64,000 bases of DNA, from the NCBI RefSeq assembly GCF_010907035.1, contig NZ_QUMK01000004.1:46442-110441 (forward strand), written 5' to 3'. Shown here piece after piece: positions 35,619 through 44,054 of the stretch (the stretch's first letter is position 1; every line of letters begins with the position of its first letter). Below the pieces are notes generated by a model. The model was not told the origin of the DNA. It ran no database searches and saw nothing but the letters and a program-made list of their open reading frames with translations. The translations under genes and the position numbers were made by a program. Source of the DNA: Rhodopseudomonas sp. BR0M22. GTDB taxonomy: Bacteria; Pseudomonadota; Alphaproteobacteria; Rhizobiales; Xanthobacteraceae.

Positions 35619-36385
35619 TCAGAGTCGAACAGGCGGGGCATTGGTTTCGGCCGGAGCAGTGGTTGTTTCGCGATCTGTCATTTGCAGTGGCCGAGGGCGA
35701 GGCGACCGCGATCCTCGGACCCAATGGCTGCGGCAAGACGACGTTACTGCGCGCGCTGTCCTCGACGCTGGCGCTGAAGCAGGGGCGGATCAGCGTCGAC
35801 GGCATCGTCGGCGTGGTGCCGCAGGCGTTGCGCGGCGATGTCGGCTACCGCGTGATCGACATGGTGCTGCTCGGCCGCAGCCGTTATCTCGGCCGCTTCG
35901 GTGCGCCCGGCCGGCGCGATCTCGCCCGCGCTGAAGCCTGTCTCGAGGCTGTCGGCATCGCTGACCTCGCCGAGCGGCGCTACGACCGGCTGAGCGGGGG
36001 GCAGCGCCAGCTCGTGCTGTTCGCCCGCGCGCTCGCGTGCGACTGCCGGGTGCTGCTGCTCGACGAGCCGGCTTCGGCGCTCGATCTCGCCAATCAGGGC
36101 GTGGTGCTGCGGTTGATCCGTCGCCTGGTGCGCGACGACGGCATGACCGTGGTGTTCACCACGCATCATCCCGATCACGCGCTCGCGGTGGCCGACAAGG
36201 TGCTGATGATGGCGGGCGAGCCGGTGTTCGGTCCCGCTGCGACGACGCTCGACGAAGCCAATCTGGCGCGCCTTTACGGCGTTCCGGTCCGGCGCGTCAC
36301 CATCGAGGCGGACGGCGAACGGATCGAGGCGACCGTGCCGGTGCATCGGCTAGTGGCCGACGCACCGGGCGCGACGCCGTTATGA
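35615..36385 (+). CDS. ATPase of the FecCD-type importer
   Basis: 256 residues. Walker A is GPNGCGKTT, the signature is LSGGQRQLVLFARAL, Walker B is VLLLDEPASALD and the switch is FTTHHPDHAL. VVPQALRGDVGYRVIDMVLLGRSRYL is the Q-loop region with the GRSRYL element typical of FepC/BtuD-type ATPases. Its 3' end overlaps the convergent gene by 6 nt. Confidence 0.93.
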   Translation: MIRVEQAGHWFRPEQWLFRDLSFAVAEGEATAILGPNGCGKTTLLRALSSTLALKQGRISVDGIVGVVPQALRGDVGYRVIDMVLLGRSRYLGRFGAPGRRDLARAEACLEAVGIADLAERRYDRLSGGQRQLVLFARALACDCRVLLLDEPASALDLANQGVVLRLIRRLVRDDGMTVVFTTHHPDHALAVADKVLMMAGEPVFGPAATTLDEANLARLYGVPVRRVTIEADGERIEATVPVHRLVADAPGATPL

Positions 36386-37009
36386 TCGCGCGGTGGCCTG
36401 CGCCCAGCGCAGGAAGCCGTCGAGGAAGCGCGTCGTCGCCGGCATGAACCGGCTGCCGTGGTGATAGAACGGATCGAGCGTCGACACGATCAGACGGCCC
36501 GGCGTCGACACGCGGTCGTCGTACAAGAGCGCGCCGCCTGGATCGCGACCGTCGCGATCCGCCGGCACAGTGACGAGCGGCTGCGCGCCCTCGGGTGGAA
36601 ACAGCACGCCGTGGATGTGCCAGATCGTCGAGTCCGGCACGACGTGGCCGAACATCTCGTGCTCCGGCGCGACGATTTGATGCGGCGGCTTCTGCGCGGG
36701 ATCGAGCCACCACCAGAAATTTGTCGGGCGCGGTGCGATGCGCACGCCGGGGGCCCAGGTCTCGGCGTCGCTTTCACCGAGCACCACCAGGGTTCGGCCG
36801 CGGGCGAGAAAGTTGGCGAGCAGCGGCCGATGTCGTCGCATCAGCTCGGGATTGCTGCGATCGGGCACGATCAGCAGCGTCGGCTCGGCGAGATCGTCCG
36901 CGGTCAGCGCCGGGGTATAGATCACGCGATCGAAACGGTCGCGGAAGCGTTCGCCGAAAATGGTCTCGTGATGATAATAGGTGCCGCCGTCGAGAACAGC
37001 TACGGTCAT
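36380..37009 (-). CDS. GATase1/ThuA-like protein of unknown function (second of three)
   Basis: 209 residues. The pattern is a Rossmann-like class I glutamine amidotransferase fold: MTVAVLDGGTYYHH, then LLIVPDRSNPELM, then LANFLARGRTLVVLGES, and a C-terminal strand GRLIVSTLDPFYHHGSRFMPATT. The catalytic Cys-His-Glu triad of active amidotransferases is not seen; a Trp-rich patch NFWWWLD replaces the nucleophile elbow region. The ATG overlaps the upstream stop (ATGA). Context: last gene of a three-gene unit facing a metal-type ABC importer. No function can be assigned with confidence. Confidence 0.7.
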   Translation of the reverse strand: MTVAVLDGGTYYHHETIFGERFRDRFDRVIYTPALTADDLAEPTLLIVPDRSNPELMRRHRPLLANFLARGRTLVVLGESDAETWAPGVRIAPRPTNFWWWLDPAQKPPHQIVAPEHEMFGHVVPDSTIWHIHGVLFPPEGAQPLVTVPADRDGRDPGGALLYDDRVSTPGRLIVSTLDPFYHHGSRFMPATTRFLDGFLRWAQATARS

Positions 37010-37611
37010 GGGCGTGCCTCCACCAGCCAGGCGATGAGTTGCGGCAGCAGACGCCGCGTCGAGTCGTCGCCGCCGAAGCTCCACAGGTCGTTGCCGCCGT
37101 GCATCAACACCTCGCCGCGGCCGTTCCGATAGATGAAGTCGAGCGGTCGGGCCTCCGGCCCGAGGGTGTGGATCACGGCCGCGCCGTCCGGCGGACTGTG
37201 CCAGGCGTGGCCGTAGAAGCCGGCGACGCCACGGCGGAAGGTGAGGTCGTCGAGCGCGACGCCGTCCCAGATCGGATGCGCGATGGCGCGCGACACGGTG
37301 AGGTCGGCAATGCCTCCGCCGTCGAGCGGCTGAACCGGGCCAAGGCCAGTGAGGAACGGGTGGGCGATGTGCCCGCTGATCACGACACGGCCGCCGGCAG
37401 CGACGTAGTCGTCGAGCAGCGCGGTGTTCGTCTGCAGGAAGCGCTGGTCCATGTGCATGCCGATCAGCAGCGCGGCGGCGCTGCCGAGTAGCGCGGCGTC
37501 GAGCGTGTAGAGATCGACATCGCGAATGCTGCAGTCGAGACCGGCGAGCCGTTCGGCCCAGGCCGCCGAAGATGTCCTGTGGCCGCAGAATGGGCGAATG
37601 ATGGTTTTCAT
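37006..37611 (-). CDS. GATase1/ThuA-like protein of unknown function (first of two paralogues)
   Basis: 201 residues. LLIGMHMDQRFLQTNTALLDDYVAAGGRVVISGHIAHPFL has the beta-alpha-beta order of ThuA/class I amidotransferase-like proteins, with His residues where the Cys elbow would be. Then follow WDGVALDDLTFRRGVAGFYGHAW and the C-terminal MHGGNDLWSFGGDD. It resembles its downstream neighbour in fold and size, suggesting an ancient duplication or a heterodimer. It starts 15 nt after the FmdE-like gene. Function unknown. Confidence 0.7.
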   Translation of the reverse strand: MKTIIRPFCGHRTSSAAWAERLAGLDCSIRDVDLYTLDAALLGSAAALLIGMHMDQRFLQTNTALLDDYVAAGGRVVISGHIAHPFLTGLGPVQPLDGGGIADLTVSRAIAHPIWDGVALDDLTFRRGVAGFYGHAWHSPPDGAAVIHTLGPEARPLDFIYRNGRGEVLMHGGNDLWSFGGDDSTRRLLPQLIAWLVEARP

Positions 37612-37626
37612 GTGCGTGCGTCCAGG

Positions 37627-38154
37627 TCACAGCCGGTCGAACAGCGTGTCCGGGGCCGCGGCCAGCACGTCGCCAGCAACGCGTCGCTTCAGCGCCGACA
37701 GTTCAGCGTTCTCGTCGTCGCTGCGCGCGGCACCGCGGCCGATCAGTTCGAAAAATCGGTCCGGAACCACGCCGGAACGGAGCGCCACGCGGACGCTGCG
37801 ATCGCCCGCCGACAGCCGCCAGCTGTAGGACATGTCAGCACCCGGACACAGCCGTGCCTGCGGCAGCGAGCGGTCGACGGTGTAGACGCCGCGCGTCACC
37901 GCGCGGGTGACGAATTCGAAAGCGTCGCGCACGCCCGGGCCGGGATGGCCGCTGACCACAACAAGATCGGCGCGCTTCATCGGCCGCTCGGGCGACAGCG
38001 CCGGCAGCATCAGCCGCAGCGCCTGAAACGTCACCGCGAGCATCGCGAGCGCCGCTTGGCCGTGATACGCCGCGACCGCGTCGAAGCCGATATCGATGAG
38101 GTCTTCTTCGCCCGCGACGGTGAGTGTCGGGCGAGTGCCGGGAGTTGCAGTCAT
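37627..38154 (-). CDS. FmdE-like protein
   Basis: 175 residues. DLIDIGFDAVAAYHGQAALAMLAVTFQALRL and VVSGHPGPGVRDAFEFVTRAVTRGVYTVD resemble the FmdE fold (named after the molybdenum formylmethanofuran dehydrogenase operon), in which an early His-Gly and a later G-H-x-x-x-G bind metal. The usual Cys of that motif is not present, so this is a divergent member. I chose the ATG at 38154 because the conserved part starts shortly after it. FmdE-like proteins often occur beside FecCD-type metal/oxyanion importers, as here. The identification is tentative. Confidence 0.5.
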   Translation of the reverse strand: MTATPGTRPTLTVAGEEDLIDIGFDAVAAYHGQAALAMLAVTFQALRLMLPALSPERPMKRADLVVVSGHPGPGVRDAFEFVTRAVTRGVYTVDRSLPQARLCPGADMSYSWRLSAGDRSVRVALRSGVVPDRFFELIGRGAARSDDENAELSALKRRVAGDVLAAAPDTLFDRL

Positions 38155-38605
38155 GGTAGTCCGATCGAGTTGGATGGAAGCGACGACGCAGGAAAGTGCT
38201 TCGCGTAGCAACAAGGTTTGAGCGCAGCAATTTGCGAGTCTCACGCATCGCGTGCAGCAACTGCTTCGGCTTGGCGTAACTCACTCGCGGTAAACGCTTC
38301 TTCGCGAGATTTAGAATTGACTGAAACTCCCGAAGAGTCGCTCGCTTGCGCGGCAAGTCGCCGGCGCTGTCGAACGCGGTCATTGCGGACAGGCTGACGA
38401 GTCGCTCTCGCCGTTGTCAGGCGCGCGCATTCGCTGTAATGCGGAGCTTGCGCGGCGACGAGGGTCGCCGTGCTGCGAATGTGGATTGGATGTCAGAGCT
38501 TGTGTGATCAGGCTCTCTGATTGTTCAGAGAGCCTCGTGAAGTCGAAGCCGGCGGGCGCAACGGTGCTCGCGGGCGTTTGTTCACGTCCATCACACGAGA
38601 CATCC
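38155..38605. other. Intergenic region between the FmdE-like gene and topAI
   Basis: 451 bp. It contains the 11-bp hairpin listed separately. No coding sequence with a ribosome site is recognised. Confidence 0.4.
38510..38535 (+). promoter_or_regulatory. Strong hairpin in the topAI leader region
   Basis: AGGCTCTCTGA-TTGT-TCAGAGAGCCT: a perfect 11-bp stem with a 4-nt loop, 70 nt before the topAI start. There is no T-run, so it is more likely a leader structure or operator than a terminator. Confidence 0.5.
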
Positions 38606-38869
38606 ATGAATATCTCACGAAACGAACAGCGTGCGCTGCACGTTCTGGCCCTCGGCGGCTGCATCCGTCACGCCCGCAGCCATGGCCGCAAGATTTCGTC
38701 TGTCCTCTGCATCACGCGCGAGGGAATGATCCTCGCCGATTTCGATCTGGAGCTGTTCGAACGATTGCGGCGGAGGCGTTTGATCGAATCCCGCTCGGGC
38801 AGCCCGTATCGGATCTCGCAGCTCGGTCGCATTTGCGTGCGTGCTCAGCTCGACAATCAGGGAGCATGA
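38606..38869 (+). CDS. topAI: YjhX/TopAI family toxin (topoisomerase I inhibitor)
   Basis: 87 residues matching the YjhX (UPF0386) family end to end: MNISRNEQRALHVLALGGCI, then the CITREGMILADFDL core, LFERLRRRRLIESRSG, PYRISQLG and a final VRAQLDN. In E. coli YjhX binds and inhibits DNA topoisomerase I and is neutralised by the GNAT protein YjhQ. The next gene here is a GNAT protein starting 1 nt after the stop, which reproduces that pair. The toxin role is carried over from E. coli, not shown here. Confidence 0.88.
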   Translation: MNISRNEQRALHVLALGGCIRHARSHGRKISSVLCITREGMILADFDLELFERLRRRRLIESRSGSPYRISQLGRICVRAQLDNQGA

Positions 38870-38870
38870 C

Positions 38871-39371
38871 ATGCTGATCCGCAATGAAACCGCGGCCGAT
38901 GTCGCCGCGATCGGCCGGGTCGTCACCGAAGCTCTCCGGATGCTGCCGCAGGCCACCGGCACCGAGGCGGAGATCGTCGAGAGGCTGCGCGCGCAAGGCG
39001 CTCTTGCCTTGTCGCTCGTCGCCGAGGACGACGGCGACGTCGTCGGCTATCTGGCCGCCTCGGCGGCGCGGATCGGTGCGCAGCACGACTGGGGACTGAT
39101 CGGTCCACTCGCCGTTTTGCCGTCGCGGCACCGCCAGGGGATCGGCTCGGCGCTGATGGCGGAAGCGCTCCGCCGGTTGCGCGCCACGTGCCGCGGAGCG
39201 GCACTGGTCGGTGATCCTGGCTACTATGGACGGTTCGGCTTTCGTGCCTTCCCGGGCCTGCGGGTGACCGGCTGCCCTCCCGACGTGGTTCAGGCGTTGC
39301 CGTTTGACGGTATGGAGCCTTGCGGCGAACTGATCCATCATCCGGCGTTCGGTCTGAACCAGCAGACGTAG
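38871..39371 (+). CDS. yjhQ: GNAT acetyltransferase, YjhQ-type antitoxin candidate
   Basis: 166 residues. The acetyl-CoA loop is SRHRQGIGSALMAEAL, preceded by the strand GLIGPLAVLP, and followed by VGDPGYYGRFGFRAFPGL, the YhbS/YjhQ-type ending. The start at 38871 is chosen because MLIRNETAADVAAIG is the usual GNAT N-terminus and GGAG lies just upstream in the end of topAI. It is predicted to counter TopAI; it may also acetylate an unrelated substrate. Confidence 0.85.
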   Translation: MLIRNETAADVAAIGRVVTEALRMLPQATGTEAEIVERLRAQGALALSLVAEDDGDVVGYLAASAARIGAQHDWGLIGPLAVLPSRHRQGIGSALMAEALRRLRATCRGAALVGDPGYYGRFGFRAFPGLRVTGCPPDVVQALPFDGMEPCGELIHHPAFGLNQQT

Positions 39372-39377
39372 CACGAG

Positions 39378-39410
39378 GCCGGGCTGCGCCAACGCGAGGC
39401 GCAGCCCGGC
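39378..39410 (+). terminator. Hairpin after the topAI-yjhQ pair
   Basis: GCCGGGCTGCGCC-AACGCGA-GGCGCAGCCCGGC: a perfect 13-bp stem 6 nt after the yjhQ stop, between convergent genes. It lacks a T-run, so termination efficiency is uncertain. Confidence 0.55.
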
Positions 39411-39497
39411 TGCTGGCCGAAGTCGCCGGGCAGGCGAGTAGGGCGCGACATCGCGTCTCGACGAGCGGCGAAGTCCGGCTGAAGCGCGATTGGGCTG

Positions 39498-40373
39498 CTA
39501 CCTGACGACGCGTGCTCGCGGCGGCGGAAGCGTCGTTGCACCTGCTTCGGATGCCGGGCCGCTGTCGTGGTCGGTCACGGCCGCGTAGAACACGAGGCGA
39601 AGGTGTTTCTCCTCGTCGACGATGAAGGACGAGTGGTCGAAGGTGACCGCACCCTGGCCCTCGATCTTGAAGCTGCGGCGGCCCTCGCACCGGCCGTGGA
39701 CGTCATGTTGATTCCACAGCGTTCCGAAGGAGGGCGAGACCTGCTCCAGCGCCTCGACGAGCGCGACCATGCTTTCATCCTCCGGGGCCTGCGCGAAGTC
39801 GCGCCGGAAGCTCGCGAGCACTTGCGGCGCCTGCACCGCCCATTCGACGATCCGGCTGCTCAGCCGATCATCCGCAAACAGCATCCACAGCACGTTCCGC
39901 TCAGCCGGCTCGCGCGCCTCGAACCCGAACAGGCGATCCGCAGCGGCGTTCCAGCCGATCACATCCCATCGCAGATTCAACACATAGGATGGCCGCAATG
40001 TGAGGTCGTCGAGCAGTCGGCGCACCAGCGGCGGCAGCTCGCACCAAGCACGGCCGGCCATCGCCGGAGGACGCTGATGCGCGAGTACGAACAGATGCCG
40101 TCGCTCGACTTCGTCCAGCTTCAAGACCCGGGCCACGTTGTCGAGAAACGCCGTGGAAACCTTGATGGCTCGACCCTGTTCCAGCCACGTATACCAAGTC
40201 AGCCCGACACCGGCGAGGGTGGCGATTTCCTCACGGCGCAGCCCAGGCGTTCGCCGCCGCTTACCGGCCGGCAGACCGACGTCGAGCGGCGACAGACTCT
40301 CCCGGCGGCGGCGCAGAAAGTCCGCCAGCTCGGAGCGCGTGCGATCGAGTCGGTGATCCAGCGTATCACTCAT
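39498..40373 (-). CDS. XRE-type regulator with MmyB-like ligand domain
   Basis: 291 residues. Residues about 35-90 form the HTH (RTPGLRREEIATLAGVGLTWYTWLEQGR), and the rest is the PAS-like MmyB domain (NLRWDVIGWNAAADRLFGF; FRRDFA). This family (PF17765-type) includes regulators of aldehyde and efflux genes. The ATG at 40373 is favoured over 40421 because MSDTLDHRL is the usual start. It is divergent from an MFS exporter, and two CATAGTAATA repeats lie in the gap, one over its start codon, suggesting autorepression and control of the exporter. Confidence 0.85.
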   Translation of the reverse strand: MSDTLDHRLDRTRSELADFLRRRRESLSPLDVGLPAGKRRRTPGLRREEIATLAGVGLTWYTWLEQGRAIKVSTAFLDNVARVLKLDEVERRHLFVLAHQRPPAMAGRAWCELPPLVRRLLDDLTLRPSYVLNLRWDVIGWNAAADRLFGFEAREPAERNVLWMLFADDRLSSRIVEWAVQAPQVLASFRRDFAQAPEDESMVALVEALEQVSPSFGTLWNQHDVHGRCEGRRSFKIEGQGAVTFDHSSFIVDEEKHLRLVFYAAVTDHDSGPASEAGATTLPPPRARVVR

Positions 40374-40403
40374 AGTAATACGATAACTTGTTCCATAGTA
40401 ATA
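40371..40403. promoter_or_regulatory. CATAGTAATA direct repeats, candidate operator
   Basis: Identical 10-mers at 40371-40380 and 40394-40403, spaced 23 bp start to start, in the 74-bp gap between regulator and exporter. The first includes the complement of the regulator's ATG. Confidence 0.55.
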
Positions 40404-40447
40404 GCTTAACGGCGGTGCCATGCGACTTCAAGACGATTGGAGTTGCC

Positions 40448-41908
40448 ATGACCGTTCGCTGTCCGCCTGCCACCATCGCTTCCGCCTCGACCACCCATCC
40501 CTCAGCGCTGGCGCTGGGAATCCTGTTGCTCGGTGGGTTCATCACGGTGTTCGACCTGTTCGTCGTCAACGTTGCAATTCCCTCGATGCAGGCCGATCTC
40601 GGCGCGAGCTTCGCCGACATCGGCTTCGTCATCGCCGGCTATGAGGTGGCGTTCGGCGTGCTGCTGATCGCGGGCGGGCGGCTTGGGGACCGTCATGGGC
40701 GCCGCCGGCTGTTCGTGTTGGGCATGGCCGGATTTGCCGTGACGTCGTTCCTCTGTGGCATCGCGCCCGATGCGACCAGCCTGATCGTTGCTCGTCTGCT
40801 GCAAGGCGCGACCGGCGCGCTGCTGTTTCCGCAAGTCTATGCGCTGCTACGCGTGCTCTACGACGAGGCGGGGCGTCGCCGGGCATTCGGCCGTCTCGGG
40901 ATGACGCTGGGACTGGCCGCGATTGCCGGGCAGGTGGTCGGCGGTCTGATCGTCGAGAGCGATCTGTTCGGGCTCGGCTGGCGGATTGTCTTTCTCATCA
41001 ACCTGCCGATTGGCCTGGCTGCGGCGTGGTCGGCACGTGTCATTCCGGAATCGCGTGCGGCCGACGCGCTGCGCGTCGATTGGGTAGGCATCGGATTGGC
41101 GGCGGCCGGGTTGCTGCTGTTGCTTTTGCCGCTGCTCGAAGGTCACAGGCTCGGCTGGCCGGCATGGACATGGATCAGCATCGTCGCGTCGGTCGTCCTG
41201 CTGGCGCTGTTTCTCGGATGGGAGCGCCGCATCGCGGGGCGTGGCGGCGATCCGGCCGTCGATCTGGCCTTGTTTCGAAATGTGGCGTTCTCCATTGGGG
41301 CGGTGGTGGTGCTGCTGATCTATTCGACGGCGACTTCGCTGTTTCTCTGCTTCGCTCTGTTGGCGCAGTCCGGACTCGGGCTGTCGCCATTCGAGGCAGG
41401 CGCGCTGTTTGCGCCCGCGAGTATCGGGTTCGTCGCGGCGTCGCTGCTGGCTCCGTGGCTGGTGGCGCGGTTTGGGAACGCCACGATCGCGGTCGGCGCA
41501 CTGATCTACGCTGCCGGAATCCGCTGGTTGATCGCCATCGCCGCCGGCCTCGACGATCGCGCCGGAACGCTCGCGCTGCTGCCGCCATTGGTGATCTTCG
41601 GCTTCGGACAGGGTTTGTCGATGACGCCGCTGCTCAATCTGGTGATCGGCTCCATCGCGGAGCGACATGCCGGAATGGCGGCGGGGTTCATCTCGACGAT
41701 GCAACAGGTGGGTGGGGCGTTCGGCGTTTCCGTCGTCGGCATCTTCTTCGTCCGCATTCTCGATCGGGAAGCCGGCGCGGGCCTCTCCGAGGCGCAGCGT
41801 TACGCCGACGCATTCTCCGGTGCGATGATCTACAATGTCGCCGCCATCCTCGTGGCTGCTGCGCTGATCGCAGTCCTGGTGCGGTTCAGGCGGGCCGGCG
41901 AGACATGA
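40448..41908 (+). CDS. MFS efflux transporter, DHA2 family
   Basis: 486 residues, about 14 membrane segments. GGFITVFDLFVVNVAIPSM is the DHA2 motif D1-type N-terminus, GGRLGDRHGRRRLFVLG is motif A, and LQGATGALLFPQVYALL is the motif C region. Members expel drugs, dyes or antibiotics with protons. GGAG lies about 7 nt before the ATG at 40448. It is divergent from the HTH regulator above and convergent with a TetR gene. Confidence 0.9.
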   Translation: MTVRCPPATIASASTTHPSALALGILLLGGFITVFDLFVVNVAIPSMQADLGASFADIGFVIAGYEVAFGVLLIAGGRLGDRHGRRRLFVLGMAGFAVTSFLCGIAPDATSLIVARLLQGATGALLFPQVYALLRVLYDEAGRRRAFGRLGMTLGLAAIAGQVVGGLIVESDLFGLGWRIVFLINLPIGLAAAWSARVIPESRAADALRVDWVGIGLAAAGLLLLLLPLLEGHRLGWPAWTWISIVASVVLLALFLGWERRIAGRGGDPAVDLALFRNVAFSIGAVVVLLIYSTATSLFLCFALLAQSGLGLSPFEAGALFAPASIGFVAASLLAPWLVARFGNATIAVGALIYAAGIRWLIAIAAGLDDRAGTLALLPPLVIFGFGQGLSMTPLLNLVIGSIAERHAGMAAGFISTMQQVGGAFGVSVVGIFFVRILDREAGAGLSEAQRYADAFSGAMIYNVAAILVAAALIAVLVRFRRAGET

Positions 41909-41946
41909 TGGCAGGCGCCGGTGTCTGACGAGAGTTCGATGCGACG

Positions 41947-42561
41947 TTACGCAGGGCTGCCGAGATAGCCGTAGACGGCGCGTCGTACCCGTGCGGTCAG
42001 GTCGACGTGATCCTGCTCGCCGCGCTCTCCGGCGACATCGACGATGCCCTTGATGATTGCCAGCACATCCTGGGTCGCGGTGTCGAGCGCGAGCCCCGCC
42101 GGAACATCGGCGCGTGTCAGAACATCGCGCAGGATCGATCTCAGCCGGTCGGTGACACGCCGGGTTTCGTCGTCGAACGGAAGCCGTGCTTCCTCCAGAT
42201 CGATCAGCCGCGCCAAGGCCGGCCGCCGGAGCTGGTGAGCCACCGCCGCTGCGATCAAACCGGCCAATGCATCCCGGCCGGAGGCGGTCGCAGCTGCGGC
42301 TTCCCAGTCTTCGATCAATCGGGTGGTCTCGCGAACGATCAGCGCGCCGATCAGCGCTTCCTTGCCTGGGAAGTATTGGTACAGCGAGCCGATGCTGACG
42401 CCCGCTCGTTCCGCCACCGCGTTGGTCGTGAACGCGCCCAGTCCGCCTTGCTCCAGAATGCGAGCTGCGGCCTCGACGATCGCCCGCACGGTCTCGGCCG
42501 AACGGGCCTGTCGGGGCGATTTCCTTGGGGGCGGGCGCTGCTGCTGGGACGTCTCGGGCAT
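41947..42561 (-). CDS. TetR-family transcriptional regulator
   Basis: 204 residues. The HTH is RILEQGGLGAFTTNAVAERAGVSIGSLYQYFPGKEALI (about 35-72), preceded by a basic Pro/Arg-rich tail; the rest is the helical ligand domain, ending in a TetR_C-type helix RRAVYGYLG. It is divergent from the darcynin-type gene 79 bp away, which it may control, and it converges on the MFS gene. Confidence 0.88.
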   Translation of the reverse strand: MPETSQQQRPPPRKSPRQARSAETVRAIVEAAARILEQGGLGAFTTNAVAERAGVSIGSLYQYFPGKEALIGALIVRETTRLIEDWEAAAATASGRDALAGLIAAAVAHQLRRPALARLIDLEEARLPFDDETRRVTDRLRSILRDVLTRADVPAGLALDTATQDVLAIIKGIVDVAGERGEQDHVDLTARVRRAVYGYLGSPA

Positions 42562-42640
42562 GGGATCGGGATGCGAGTAGCCAATTGTGAGGATTTGCTC
42601 GCATTCTATCGGCGTTCAACAACGACGCAAGGATCCCTTC

Positions 42641-43003
42641 ATGACCACCCCGCAATTGCCGTTCGAACCGAACCTCACCGTCTTCATGCTGGTCAAGACT
42701 TCGCCCGAATGGCTGGGCTTTCCGGTGGACCGCCGGTTCGAACTGCTCGCCGAACAGTTCACCCCGATTCTGAAAAAGCACGCGGCCAATGTCGCGCTGC
42801 GCTTCTTCGACGTCGAGTTCTACTCCACCCGCGTCACCGACATCTGGATGTGGGACGCCAAGGATCATCACTCTTACGAGCTGCTGGTGGAGGATCTGCG
42901 CGAGACCGCGTTCTGGGATCGCTATTTCGACATCGTCGAAATCCTGACCGGTGTCGAAAACGCCTACGCGAAGAACTACGACCGGCCGACCGTGACGGCC
43001 TGA
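42641..43003 (+). CDS. Darcynin-family protein
   Basis: 120 residues. LTVFMLVKTSPEWLGFPVDRRFELLAEQFTPIL and RFFDVEFYSTRVTDIWMWD match the darcynin family, small cytoplasmic alpha/beta proteins of unknown role with a conserved Trp pair and the ending VENAYAKNY. The ATG at 42641 matches the family start. A TetR gene is divergent from it. Confidence 0.8.
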   Translation: MTTPQLPFEPNLTVFMLVKTSPEWLGFPVDRRFELLAEQFTPILKKHAANVALRFFDVEFYSTRVTDIWMWDAKDHHSYELLVEDLRETAFWDRYFDIVEILTGVENAYAKNYDRPTVTA

Positions 43004-43541
43004 CGATATCGAGGGCAGGCTTCGGCCTGTCCTTGCTTCCCGACGCACCGGCGAACCCATACGATTACTTGGCAATTCGCTGAGCAGCTCGCGGACAGTG
43101 TGTCGATGACCGATCCAGTCGAACCGCACCGGCGTTGCACGATGTCGATTTCGTCCTGCGGCGAGGCAGCGAGCGGCGGCGTTCCGGCACGTCGGCCGGC
43201 GCTGGCTTGCAATAGGCCGTGGCTCGGATGCCTGAACAGCTCCTGACCCTCGACGAGCCGCCTGAAGGACTCGACGACGCGACCGCCACTGGGGTGATGC
43301 GAGGTATGCAACAGCTCCGCGGCGAGTGCAGTCTGCTGATCGTCTCGCATCGAAACGGGGCGCCGCACCTGACTGATCATCCTGCAAGGCACCATGACGC
43401 AGGACAGCGAGAACCAGTGTGTGCTGACGCCGACAAGCCTGCTGCTGTTTCTATTGCGGATGCCTAGACGCCGGGCCTTTGCCGGGCAGGTTCTTCGCTC
43501 GGCGCCATTGCGCGCTTGTCGGGATAGGGCTCAGGTGCCAG
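43004..43541. other. Intergenic region holding a gene remnant
   Basis: 538 bp. The middle part is the ABC ATPase remnant listed separately; the remainder shows no gene. Confidence 0.4.
43120..43360 (+). pseudogene. Remnant of an ABC exporter ATPase domain
   Basis: In one frame: PALHDVDFVLRRG (the strand before Walker A), GTSAGAG (a decayed Walker A), an in-frame TAG, then directly LLTLDEPPEGLDDATATGVM (Walker B and D-loop) and LLIVSHR (switch His). The about 100 residues between Walker A and Walker B, including the signature, are deleted. The D-E-P-x-E-G-L-D form resembles CydC-type exporters. It cannot make a working ATPase. Confidence 0.7.
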
Positions 43542-44054
43542 TCAGAGACGTTTCCGCATGGCACAGCGCCGGGCCTTGGGGAGCCCGGCTTGTTCCTCGG
43601 CGTCCAGAACCGCGCGCAGTCGGTGGTTTAGATCGCCATCGCCGAGCGTGATGAATCCGAGCCGTTGATAATAAGGCTCGTTCCAGGGAACGTCTCTGAA
43701 CGTGGTCAAAGTCAGCGCCGCGACACCATGGTCCGTCGCAAAGCGCTGCGCCGCATCGATCAGGTGACGTCCGATCCCGCGCCGCTGTCGATCGAGGTGG
43801 ACCGACATCTGCCAGATGTGAAGCGCGTCCGGCTCCACCTCGCCATTCAGAAACGCCACGATCCCATAGTCCGGCAGTTCTGCAACCAATGCGAGGCCAT
43901 CCGCGATCAGGGCGCGGTGCCGTTGCTCCGTTTGCACCTCGTCGTCCGCGATCCATTCAAGCCCCGGTGATAGCCGGAAGATCTCGCCGGAGCTGCGTTC
44001 GATTGCGGGAAGAAGGGGCGCGTCAGTGTCGCGTGCGTGTCTGATCCGGATCAT
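43542..44054 (-). CDS. GNAT family N-acetyltransferase
   Basis: 170 residues. MIRIRHARDTDAPLLPAIERSSGEIFR is the GNAT N-terminus; IWQMSVHLDRQRRGIGRHLIDAAQRFA is the acetyl-CoA binding strand and loop; TFRDVPWNEPYYQRLGF is the closing motif, of the kind seen in small-molecule acetyltransferases. Substrate unknown. It stands alone beside the ABC remnant. Confidence 0.87.
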   Translation of the reverse strand: MIRIRHARDTDAPLLPAIERSSGEIFRLSPGLEWIADDEVQTEQRHRALIADGLALVAELPDYGIVAFLNGEVEPDALHIWQMSVHLDRQRRGIGRHLIDAAQRFATDHGVAALTLTTFRDVPWNEPYYQRLGFITLGDGDLNHRLRAVLDAEEQAGLPKARRCAMRKRL

